A DNA stretch of 20,000 nt from Anaeromyces robustus (taxonomy: Eukaryota > Neocallimastigomycota > Neocallimastigomycetes > Neocallimastigales > Neocallimastigaceae), in contig MCFG01000095.1 in assembly GCA_002104895.1 (NCBI GenBank), forward strand, positions 130,001 through 150,000, written 5' to 3'. A model generated the notes under the pieces. The model was not told the origin of the DNA. It searched no databases and was given only the letters and a program-made list of their open reading frames with translations. Made by a program: the position numbers and the translations under genes. Shown here one piece after another: positions 1-9,272 of the stretch (positions within the stretch are counted from its first letter, which is position 1; each line of letters opens with the position of its first letter).

Positions 1-109
1 TTATTAATATTATTATCATTAATAAGTATTATACTAAAAATAGTTAAATTGTATATTTAATTATAATAAACAAAAAATTTTATATTGTGTATGTATCATA
101 CTGAATAAA

Positions 110-124
110 ATGGCTGATATAGAG
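110..124 (+). CDS. Possible first coding exon of the F-box gene
   Basis: ATG at 110 in the context AAAATGG opens MADIE, then meets GAG|GTTAAT. Splicing from 125 to an acceptor TTGTAG ending at 278 joins it in phase to 279-326, which is open and leads into ATG 327 (LNGTIIYKVLKLATKG, then M). The in-frame TAG at 276-278 would be the acceptor itself, which is the usual sign of a hidden intron. An ATTAAT that could serve as branch point lies about 20 bases before it. The weak point is the donor GTTAAT, which is not the preferred GTAAGT/GTATGT form. Without this exon the gene starts at 327; with it, the protein gains 21 residues. Confidence 0.45.
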
Positions 125-326
125 GTTAATGAAAGAAAAAAAGATTTTATATTTTAATGATTATAATAATAATAATAATAATAATAATAATCTATAAATT
201 ATTATAATTATAATAATATATAATATATATCTTATATATACTTTAATATATCAATTATTAATTATAATAATATTGTAGTTAAATGGAACAATTATTTATA
301 AGGTTCTAAAGTTAGCTACTAAAGGT

Positions 327-551
327 ATGCTATCAATTCCTTATACTTATCAAAATTGTGAAATACAATGGGCTTTAACAGCATCTTTATTTTTATTGGA
401 TTATTTTAAAAAAATGTTAAATATTGGGGAGGGTATTCTTCCTTTTATTGAAAATCATAATTATAATTTCAATAAAAAAAATTTAAAATTAATAAAAGAA
501 TACGAAAATAATAATGAGAGGAGGGATATGGAAGAAAAAATTTTTTCTAAC

Positions 552-591
<40 letters not shown>

Positions 592-3500
592 GTAATAATA
601 AAAATATAATAAAATCAATGACAGTAAAATATTTAATTGAAACTTTATATCAACATTTTAAAATGGATGATACACTAATTAATGATGAAAATGATTTAAA
701 TTATTTTCTTTATAATACTTTAAAACATTTTTTATTTAATAACTTTAATAATAATTATAATAATAATAATAATAGTAATAATAATAGTAGTAATAATAAT
801 AATAAGGAAACACCATTAAGTTATAATACACATTTACATCATTTACTGAATCCCAATCAAAATAGTATTACTAATAATAATAGTTATAATTATTTTCATG
901 AAAATAGAAATATGACAAAATATTCATTTCATCCTTTAATTAAAACAAATTATTACTGTCAATTAGATCCTCTGACTGGATATACTATAATTTATCCTAT
1001 AAACCATTTATTAACATTATCATCACCATCCTTATCATCATCAAATATATTGAATAAAATTTCATCCATGTCGAATTCTTCTTCAACTATTAATAATGAA
1101 AAAAATACAAATAAAAATACATCTAATTGTTCTATTCGTTGTATATCAGGTGAAGAAATACAACTTGGATTAAATACAATTACCTATAATTATCATTCTC
1201 ATCATCACAACTCATCATTAAATAAATCAAAAAATGAAACTTTAAATAAAAAAACCCCATCTTATCATTTACTATATAATAACCAAATTATAAGTAATCA
1301 AAAGGAAAATAAATTTTATCCTACTACATCAGGAAGAAATAATAAAAATAATATTAATAATATTAATATTAATAATAATTCTATGAGTTATTCTGAATTA
1401 TATAATATCTATATGAATTGTAAAAGAGATAATATTAATATTAATGATAATTTATCAGATGTTCAAGTATTAAATTGTTTTAAAGATGATTTTATTTTTG
1501 ATAAAGATTATGATCATAATCAAAATTATGAAAATCATTTAAAAAAAAATAATTCCTTTGGTTTACCTATAGAATTATTAAAAAAAATATTTACTTATTT
1601 TAACTCTAAAGATTTTTCTTCCATTGTTTTAGTATGTAAACAGTGGTATATTTTAGGAACATTATGTCGTTATAAAATCTTAAATTTAAATCTTTCAAAA
1701 CCTTGGGATTGTTTTTATTTCTTATTAGAATCTCATCAATTTCCTAATTTAACAAAACAACTCTTACTTTCTAAAAATCATTATAAAGAATTATATTATG
1801 AATTAAATGAAAATAATGTTGGCAATTATTATAATAATAATGATTCTGATAATACTAATAACATTAATAATTGTATATTACCTATAATCAGGAATATACA
1901 TAATCCACTAACTTATAGCTATCAAAGTAACAATTTTCAATATATATATACTAATTTATATATATGTATATAAAATTATTAACATTTTTTATGTATATTT
2001 TATTATGTTCTAATATTTTTTATTTTAGTAAATAATAATTTTAATTTTATTCCTAGATATGTGGAAGAAATAAAATTTTCTTCTTCTGGTCCTACTACAA
2101 ATTTAAATTTTCAAAAATATATATTAAATTTATTAGCAGAAAGTTGTTCAAATATTAAACGATTAACTATTATTCAACGTTCATTATTTTGGCATTTAGA
2201 TAAAATTGTATTGATGTTCATTAAAAAATGCTCTATACTTGAAAACTTACAGTAAGTGAAAAAAAGTTTTATTCCATTAATTAATAAAAACTTATATAAA
2301 TATATATAATTTAATCTTTTTTTTTTAAAAAAATAAAATAAAATTAAATTAATTATTTAATAGGTTATTTTTTTTATTAAATCATTTAACTTTTTTTTTT
2401 TTTTAATAAATTGTTGACTTAACCTTTAAAATTTTATAATCATTATTTTTTTAAAAATATTATATATATTTTATATATATATTGTATATTCATGTTTAAT
2501 AATCCTTTATTTTTTTTTTTTTTAATGTATTTATAGTTTAGTAGGTCAATGGTACCAACCTGAAAAAACTTTATTATCTATTTCATATGAATGTCCTAAT
2601 TTAAAAATATTAAGATTATGCCAAGTTCAATTTATACATTCTAATAAATTATTACAGGAAGCTTTCAATCATTTTAATCATTTTCAAAAATTAGAATTAG
2701 TTAATGTAAATATAAATGATGAAGTTTTAACTATCATTCTTATTAATAATTATAAAACTTTAGAAAAATTAAAAATTAATAATTCTATCAATCTATTCAT
2801 GAATCTTTGGAATTCTAAAAATAATAATTATGATGAAATAATTAATAATTCCATAAATAATTTTTCTAATATTTATAATACAACTAATATGACTGATAAT
2901 AATATAAATAATAATGATAATATTAATAATGATAATAATATACTATCATCAATGAAATTTTTAAAATTAAATTATTTAGATTTTAAAGGTTGTCATAACC
3001 TTTCCAATTCATTTATTTGTTTCCTCTTAGAAAAATCACCTTCTCTTAAAAAATTAAGATTAAATAATATAATGGATATAGATAATTTTGTTTTAAATAA
3101 AATATTATTTTATTGTCCAAAATTAAATTCTTTATCTTTAGCTCATTGCCATTCTTTATCAGACGAAATGATTATTAATTTTTTAAAACAAAAAAAGGGA
3201 AAAAATGGTAATTATATAATATATATATATATATATATATACTTATTATTATTAAATAACTTTTATAACCTTTATATAATTTATAAATAATTATTAATTA
3301 TTACATGGATTAATTAATTAGTTAATTTTGTTATATTTTTTTTATTTAATTGATCTTTTTATTACTATATATAATTATAGATGGACATTTAAACTATTTA
3401 AATCTTTCTGGAAATCCTTTATTAACAGAAAGTATATTAGAAGCTATAGCTAGATATTGTAAAAACCTTTTTAGTTTAGATATATCGGATTTATCATTAA

Positions 3501-3880
3501 AATATACTATTATTAATGATAAATATATTCTAAATATTATTAAAAATAATAAAAATTTAACCAATCTTATTATATCTAATATTAAATATGAAGATATTCA
3601 AAAAATTAATAGTAATAGTAATGATAGTAGTAGTAATGATAGTAGTAATAGTAGTAATAGTAGTAATAATAACAATGATAATAATCATGAATTAAAAAGC
3701 AATAATAATAATAATAACTATTACTATACATATAATAATAGAATAGATTCTATTTATGATGATAATTATATCAATTACCCTAATAATAATGATAATATTT
3801 ATGGTTATTCACGTTATTTATTAAATCATATATCAAATAAATATACACAAAAAAGAAATGAATTTGATATGATGTTTTAA
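327..3880 (+). CDS. F-box / leucine-rich-repeat protein, four exons
   Basis: Exons read from the sequence are 327-1926, 2029-2251, 2537-3207 and 3381-3880. All three junctions keep phase, giving about 997 residues ending in TAA. Residues 1-410 are mostly low-complexity Asn/Ser-rich sequence, with Asn runs near 75-88 and 139-159. An F-box follows at about 411-455: LPIELLKKIFTYF, then VCKQWY, the usual L-P-x-E-(I/L)-L start and W at the end. From about 540 to 900 there are leucine-rich repeats of the GRR1/FBXL cysteine-containing type, such as CPNLKILRL, CPKLNSLSLAHCHSLSD and LNYLNLSGNPLLTE. An Asn-rich insert interrupts them at the start of exon 3. The tail is Asn/Ser-rich. In known families the F-box binds Skp1 in an SCF ubiquitin ligase and the LRRs choose the substrate; the substrate here is unknown. 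The 410-residue N-terminal extension is long for the family. The frame is open upstream of ATG 327 to 279, so the true start may lie in an earlier exon. Confidence 0.88.
553..592 (+). repeat. AAT microsatellite coding for an Asn run
   Basis: A run of AAT codons, opening with an AAC-AAT step, encodes about 14 Asn in a row inside exon 1. Similar shorter runs lie at about 745-805 and in the last exon at 3690-3720. Such tracts are prone to length change and are probably disordered in the protein. Confidence 0.9.
1927..2028 (+). other. Intron 1 of the F-box gene
   Basis: The reading frame must change here because it stops at 1971-1973. The acceptor TTATTTTAG ends at 2028, with a branch-like TTCTAAT about 20 bases upstream. 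The downstream frame starts NNNFNFIPRYVEEIKF, well before the codon that would otherwise start the exon. Two donors fit the phase: GTAACA at 1927 and GTATAT at 1966. The first removes a stretch that looks intronic (alternating AT); the second would add 13 residues and leave a 63-base intron. The choice is open. Confidence 0.7.
2252..2536 (+). other. Intron 2 of the F-box gene
   Basis: The donor is a consensus CA|GTAAGT and the acceptor TTTATAG ends at 2536, after a long T tract. The intron is 285 bases. Splicing joins LENL-H to LVGQWYQPEKTLLSISY, and the open frame continues without a break into the next LRR block. This exon has no start codon until 2799, so its first 262 bases are coding only because of the splice. 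Confidence 0.9.
3208..3380 (+). other. Intron 3 of the F-box gene
   Basis: Donor GTAATT at 3208; acceptor AATTATAG ending at 3380; 173 bases. It contains an (AT)n run at about 3218-3241. Phase 1 is kept (G|AT gives Asp), and an LRR is continued across the junction (KKGKN-D-GHLNYLNLSGNPL). Confidence 0.88.
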
Positions 3881-5124
3881 ATATATTTCAATTAAAAAGT
3901 GTATTTAATTATTATAATTATTGTATAATAATAAGAAACAATAATATTAACAATATAATAACAATTGTAATTGTAATATAAATATAAAATAAAAAATATT
4001 TTAAAACAAGTTTAATGTTTCATATTAATTAGATTTATATAAAAAGAATAGCAATAAAAAATTTATTTTAATTATCATATTTCTTTATTAATTAAAATTT
4101 TGAAGAAAAAAAAAGTCTTTTTTTCTTGCAAAAATAAAAACATATATACAAAAAAAAAAAAAAAAATAAAGAAAAATAGGGTATTCAAAATATATATTAC
4201 AAATTATATATAAAAAAATATATTTAAAAAAATTAAAAATTTCATTAATTAAAAATGTTAAAAGAATAATAAATAAATAAAAATATTTTTATAAAAAAAT
4301 ATTTATAAAAGTAACCAAAACAATTTTTAATATTTTTATATATAATTATTTAAGTAAAAATATATGTACAATAAAAAAATGTAAAATGGTATATATTTTT
4401 TTATATATCTCTTTTATGAAAAAAAATAAAAAAGATATAATAAAAAAAATTAAGTGGTATATAATATTAATATTAATAAATTTTTTAACATTAATATTTT
4501 AATAAATAAATCAAAATTATTTCTAATTCAATAACTTTTTTTTTTTTCAAATATATTATTCCAAAAAATTTTTTGTATATTAATTCTATTAGTCTATTTT
4601 TTTTCTATATATATATATTATTTTTAATATTATTTTTTATATCTGTATATAGAAGAAAGGATCAGATCAATACTATAATTAAGGGTCTTTTCATCCATAT
4701 TATATTATTATGAAAAAGAATAAATTAAAAATATATTAAATTATATTGTTGGTATCATTTGTCATATTATCATCTTTATAAATCAGTTATAACTAGAATT
4801 ACGAAGATCCAAATATTTATTATTACTATTATTATTATAATGATAATTATTATAATAAATTGTATATTTTAACAATAAGTATATAAATGAACTTTTTTCT
4901 TTGGTATATTGACTTTTGCTTCTTATTTTTGAGGTATCATCTTTTTTTTTTTTTTTTTTTTTTTTTTTGAGCATCTTTTATAAATATTGATTTATATTAT
5001 TAAAAATAATGTTTTTTATTTTAAATAATAAATAATGAATATTTTAATGAAAGTAAATAAAAGTGGTAAAAAGAATATTTATAAATGAGATAAAGAAAAA
5101 AAAAATTTTTTTTTTCTTTTCTTC
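3881..5124. other. Convergent intergenic region, no gene seen
   Basis: This lies between the 3' ends of the F-box gene and the minus-strand disordered-protein gene, so it should hold both 3' untranslated regions. It is nearly all A/T with several AATAAA-like strings, none of which can be singled out as a poly(A) signal. An A9/T7 near-palindrome (GAAG-A9-GTC-T7-CTTG) lies at about 4102-4128. A slightly less A/T-pure patch at 4750-4975 includes a short minus-strand open frame that starts with a Lys run; it shows no credible protein signature. Confidence 0.7.
4942..4968. repeat. Poly(T) run of 27
   Basis: Uninterrupted T27 on the plus strand (A27 on the minus strand), downstream of the minus-strand gene that ends at 5125. 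It could be a simple homopolymer or the trace of a poly(A) insertion. No target-site duplication or element body was seen. Confidence 0.9.
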
Positions 5125-7368
5125 TTATATAAATAAGTTTTGGTATACACCAGATTTTTTACTTTCAGAAGAAGAATATTTCTTACTACCATAATTTTTA
5201 ATTTTATTCATTTCATTCATTTTCATAGAAGATTTAGAATTAGATGAACTATTCTTTTTAACCATATGATATTGTTGTTGTGGTAAAGATATTTTATGAA
5301 GTGGAGTTTGATTATTGAAAGTATGACGATGAACATAGGTTGGATGTTGAGCATTCATATGACTATAACCTGGATATGAATTACTATAATTAATAGATTC
5401 ATAATGTGGATTAACTTTATTATAATAATGAGATGATGTAGTAGTAGTGGAAGGAAGATTTCCATTCAAATTCATATTCATTCTATCATTAATATCATAT
5501 CTATTATACATAGTAGAATTAGTAGCATTAGCAGCATTTGCTGCTGTAGTATAATATCCACCATTTATAGATGGATTAACGGTTGGTGCCATTTTATCTA
5601 CTACAGGTCCAAAACCATATTCAGGATAATTTGCCATTGTACCATTTGGAGAAGTTGAATTATTAGATAAATGGAATGCCATATCATTCATATTTATATT
5701 CATATTCATATTCATGTTCATATTCATATTCATATTAGTATTAATATTCATATTCATATTCATTTCTGGTCTTTTTAACATTGAAGCAGAAGAATGAATC
5801 ATGGATGCTGCTTCTGGATCATCATATGGTAAGACAGAAGTAAATATTCCCATATCTATTGGAACTTGTGGATTTACTATATTATTAGTAGTAGTAGTTG
5901 TTGTTGTTGTTATAGCTGCTGTGGCAGCAGTTACTGTAGTAGTAGTTGTTGAAGAATCTTTGTTGGTATCACTTGCTGTTGTTATTTCTGTTGTAGTTTC
6001 TTTAATTTCCTTTTTAATTTCTTTATTTTCAGTATTTATTTCATCCTTTTCAGACTTAATATTATATTGTTCTTCAGTTTTGACTTTAGTATCTTTATTT
6101 TTTTCATCATCATCAATTTTAATATCATTATTATTATTATCTACATTAATAACAGCATTTTCTTTTGTTACTATATTCTCCTTTTTATTATCATCTTTTT
6201 TTAATTCATTTGAAATAATATTTTCTTTTTTAATTTCTTTTTTTTCATCTTCTTTTTCTTTTTGTTCATTAATTTTGTCTTTATTATCATTATCAATATT
6301 CTTGGTATTTTCCTTTTCTTTTTCTTCTTCTATTTCATTTTCCTTTTTTTCTTCTGAATTCTTTAAAGTGGAATCATTTGTAGTTGTTGTTGTTTTTGAA
6401 ATAGTAGTATCAGTGGAAGTTTCAATCTTCTTTTCTTCTGTTTTAGTTGGATAATCAATATCCATATCATTAGAAGAAGAAGCTTCAGTATTTAAATTAG
6501 TAATAGAAGTGTTATTATTAGTGGCTAAAGTAGTAGTAGAAGTAGTAGTAGTAGTAGTAGAAGTAGTAGTAGATGGAATTGGATTTTCCATTCCATTAAA
6601 TTGTGGTGGTGGTGGTGGTGGAATATTCATTAAATGATGAGGAAATGGAGTAGTCATGGTATCAAGATGAGCTGGATATGAATTTGAAGGTATCATAGTA
6701 GATGGATGATTTTGAAAGTAATTTGGATGAGAAGGAAGGGTGGTGTTAATCATTTCTGAAGTAGTACCTTGATTACCATTACTATTAAATCCATAAAAAT
6801 CAAGTGGAGGAGGAGGAAAAGTTGTATTAGAAGATGAAGTTGGATCTATATTACCAGTAGCAAAAGAAGAATTTGAAGAAGATGAATGACTTAAAGTACC
6901 ATAAGGTGGAGTTAAAGGATTTCCAGCCATTCCTCCAATAGCAGAACCAGAAGTTAATGAAGTAGAAATTGGTATTGAACCATTATCCGTAGTATAAGGC
7001 ATAGGAGAAGTAGGGGAAGGAGGAGTAGTTTGTAAAAAAGGATGTTGATGAAGTGGATAATTTATTGAAGAAGCAGATGATGATGATGATGATGGAGATG
7101 TTGAATTATTATTTTGAAAAGGAATACTATGACCTAAACCATAACAACCTGTTTGAAGAAATTTTAAGTTTAGCAAATAATATTGAAATCTACTAAAAGT
7201 TTGTAAAAATTGTTTAGTACCAGCTAATTCTACCAAAGTTTCAAAAGTTTGAAATAAATTAGAATCCATTTGAATATCTAATTCATATACTAATTTTGCT
7301 AAACTTTCTATTTCAAGTACATCTGAAGTATGACGAGCATCTGAAAACATTTTTGGTGGTTCTAACAT
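5125..7368 (-). CDS. Low-complexity, probably nuclear protein of unknown function
   Basis: An intronless frame of 747 codons. The start at 7368 follows an A-rich leader (ACTTTATACC then ATG), and no other upstream ATG is in frame nearby. Residues 10-80 look folded and helical (for example LAKLVYELDIQ, FETLVELAGTKQFLQTF, FQYYLLNLKFLQTG); I do not recognise the domain. The rest is compositionally biased: Ser/Pro/Thr-rich with short poly-Pro runs (85-260), poly-Thr (266-280), a Lys/Glu-rich charged block (308-458), a second Thr/Ala block (457-495), a Met-Asn repeat (536-562), then a Tyr/His/Asn-rich region. The end is basic and Ser/Lys-rich, from 704 to 740. This pattern resembles fungal transcription co-regulators or RNA-binding scaffolds, but that is inference. 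No zinc finger, homeodomain, kinase or membrane segment was seen. It converges with the F-box gene and is followed upstream by a gene desert. Confidence 0.82.
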   Translation of the reverse strand: MLEPPKMFSDARHTSDVLEIESLAKLVYELDIQMDSNLFQTFETLVELAGTKQFLQTFSRFQYYLLNLKFLQTGCYGLGHSIPFQNNNSTSPSSSSSSASSINYPLHQHPFLQTTPPSPTSPMPYTTDNGSIPISTSLTSGSAIGGMAGNPLTPPYGTLSHSSSSNSSFATGNIDPTSSSNTTFPPPPLDFYGFNSNGNQGTTSEMINTTLPSHPNYFQNHPSTMIPSNSYPAHLDTMTTPFPHHLMNIPPPPPPQFNGMENPIPSTTTSTTTTTTSTTTLATNNNTSITNLNTEASSSNDMDIDYPTKTEEKKIETSTDTTISKTTTTTNDSTLKNSEEKKENEIEEEKEKENTKNIDNDNKDKINEQKEKEDEKKEIKKENIISNELKKDDNKKENIVTKENAVINVDNNNNDIKIDDDEKNKDTKVKTEEQYNIKSEKDEINTENKEIKKEIKETTTEITTASDTNKDSSTTTTTVTAATAAITTTTTTTTNNIVNPQVPIDMGIFTSVLPYDDPEAASMIHSSASMLKRPEMNMNMNINTNMNMNMNMNMNMNINMNDMAFHLSNNSTSPNGTMANYPEYGFGPVVDKMAPTVNPSINGGYYTTAANAANATNSTMYNRYDINDRMNMNLNGNLPSTTTTSSHYYNKVNPHYESINYSNSYPGYSHMNAQHPTYVHRHTFNNQTPLHKISLPQQQYHMVKKNSSSNSKSSMKMNEMNKIKNYGSKKYSSSESKKSGVYQNLFI
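5683..5763 (-). repeat. Hexanucleotide repeat coding for Met-Asn
   Basis: Repeats of ATTCAT on the plus strand, with scattered changes (ATTAGT, ATTAAT), encode alternating Met and Asn with a few Ile and Thr at residues 536-562 of the disordered protein. Slippage of the 6-base unit keeps frame, so length is probably variable between strains. Confidence 0.9.
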
Positions 7369-8534
7369 GGTATAAAGTTTTTTTTTTTCTTTTTGTTTTT
7401 TTTTTTTTTTTAATTTATAATTTATTTTATTTTATACTATTTTTTCTTTTATTTTTTTTTAATTGTATATATTATATATTTAATTAAACTTCTTTTTTTA
7501 ATTCTTTTAATTTTTTATGTTTATATATATATATATATATAATTAATTTTTTATTTTGTAATAATTTTATTAATTTTTTTTATATATTTTTTATTAATTA
7601 TTGTTTTTAATTTGTATTTTCATTGATACTAAATTTAATATTTTTTCTTTTTAATATTTATTAATAATTAATTCTATTTATTGATTTTTTTTTTATTTTA
7701 TATTATTTGATTTTTATTTCAAAATTTTATTTTATTTTTACTTTTTAACCATGTACAAATGAACCAAAAAATTATTGAAAATACATATATATGTAATAAA
7801 TTTAAATACAATTATATATTTCCAATTTTTTTTTTTATATTTAAAATTAAAAAAAGATTTTATTCTTTCTTTTAACTATAATTTTAATATATTACATAAA
7901 ACAATTTGTATTATTCTTTATTTTCTATTTATATTTTACTTTAATTAAATAACTTTTTTTACTATAATTTTTTAATATTAATTACTTTTTTTTTAAGTAA
8001 AAAAATGGTATATAAATTAATATTTAATTCTTATATATATAAAAAAGTTGTTTTATTTAAATTTTGGTATGGTTTATAAAAAAATTTTTTTTTGCTTATA
8101 AATTAAAAAAAGAAATATAGAAAAATAAAATATAATGAGAATGTAAATGCGAATTCAAAAATGTTTTTTATAATAAAAAAATTAAAAATATTAAATAAAA
8201 ATAATGTTTAAATCGCTTTAAGAAAAAAAAATAAAATGAAAAGTAAGAAAGTTCGATAAAATATTATAAATTATTTTAATAAAAAAATATAAGAATAATT
8301 GATTATTTATAAAAAAAATTATCAATATATTTTTATATTTTTTTCTTACTATTGGATTTTTTTCCAAGATTTTATAATATTTTATCAAATCTATTTTTAT
8401 TTGTGTTTTTTTTTTTTTTTCTTTAAAAACTACCAAAATTTTTGTTTTACTTTTAAATTTTAATGAAAAAAAATTTTTTTGAAAAAAAAAAAAGTGGTTC
8501 TTTAATATTTTATTTATATAAATTAGAAAAAAAT

Positions 8535-8582
8535 TTATATATATTAATATTATATAATATTTTATAATATTAATATATATAA
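8535..8582. repeat. Perfect 20-bp inverted repeat, 8-base loop
   Basis: Bases 8535-8554 are the exact reverse complement of 8563-8582, all A/T. The structure could form a hairpin or cruciform. The low complexity raises the chance expectation, but 20 uninterrupted pairs around an 8-base loop is long even here. Confidence 0.85.
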
Positions 8583-9130
8583 TATTATTTTTATTTTTTA
8601 AAAAAAAAAAAAAAGATTATTCGCAGGTAATCAATAGAAAATAATTAAAAAAAAAAAAAAACAAATTTTTAATATATAAAAATATTATTTATTATAATTA
8701 TTAAGATATATCAGTAATTTTTTTATATTAAATTTGAAAAAATTGTTTTTATTTTATGAAATTAAAAACCTTGATTATTATTCATTTTTAATATATATTA
8801 GTTTAAATAGATAATATATCTATATAATAAAAAAAGAGTTTTTATTATATTTTATTCTAATAAAATAATATAAAACTACTGCTTTTATGTTTTAAAGTCT
8901 ATTTTAATATATTAATTAATTTATTATTATAATTATTAAATATTATTAATGAAAAATGAAATACCTTAAAAAGCTTATTAGTCTTTATTCCTTTTACATT
9001 TATTACTATTATTTTTAATTGATTTTCTTTATTCTACCATATATATTACATCTTAATTTATTTAATTTAATTTTTTTATTTTTTAAATTTAATACTTTAT
9101 TTTTTTATTTTTAATATTTTATTTTTTTGT

Positions 9131-9165
9131 AAACTGCTGCTCTGCTGCAGTTATGAAAACTGGTC
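9131..9165. other. Small GC-richer island in the gene desert
   Basis: CTGCTGC occurs twice (9134-9140 and 9142-9148) with one base between. AACTGC (9132-9137) and GCAGTT (9147-9152) pair around a 9-base loop. Nothing comparable occurs for several kb on either side. I cannot assign it: it could be a remnant of an element, a protein-binding site or part of a small RNA. Confidence 0.55.
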
Positions 9166-9222
9166 AATATAATAATAATTAGAGTTTTTTATTATTTTTT
9201 TTTCATTTAATTCATTTTATTT

Positions 9223-9224
<2 letters not shown>

Positions 9225-9270
<46 letters not shown>

Positions 9271-9272
9271 TT
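9225..9272. repeat. (TTTA)n microsatellite
   Basis: About eleven tandem TTTA units, preceded by imperfect copies from 9211. Confidence 0.92.

Noticed and set aside
4783-4974. Minus-strand 63-codon frame beginning with a Lys run
   Set aside because: The Lys run is a poly(A) tract, the rest is A/T-driven Asn, Tyr and Lys, and it lies in the presumed 3' untranslated region of the gene ending at 5125. A link to that gene by splicing was considered, but no convincing donor was seen near its end.
5801-6454. Plus-strand open frame of 217 codons, rich in Val, Ser and Phe, looking like membrane segments
   Set aside because: It lies antisense to the charged and Thr-rich blocks of the minus-strand protein. 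Its apparent hydrophobicity is the complement of Lys/Glu/Thr codon runs.
7296-7487. Plus-strand 63-codon Phe-rich frame
   Set aside because: It is the complement of the N-terminus and the A-rich leader of the minus-strand gene.
8218-8436. Minus-strand 72-codon frame in the gene desert
   Set aside because: Composition is what random A/T DNA gives (Lys, Ile, Phe, Asn), with no motif and no neighbouring exon.
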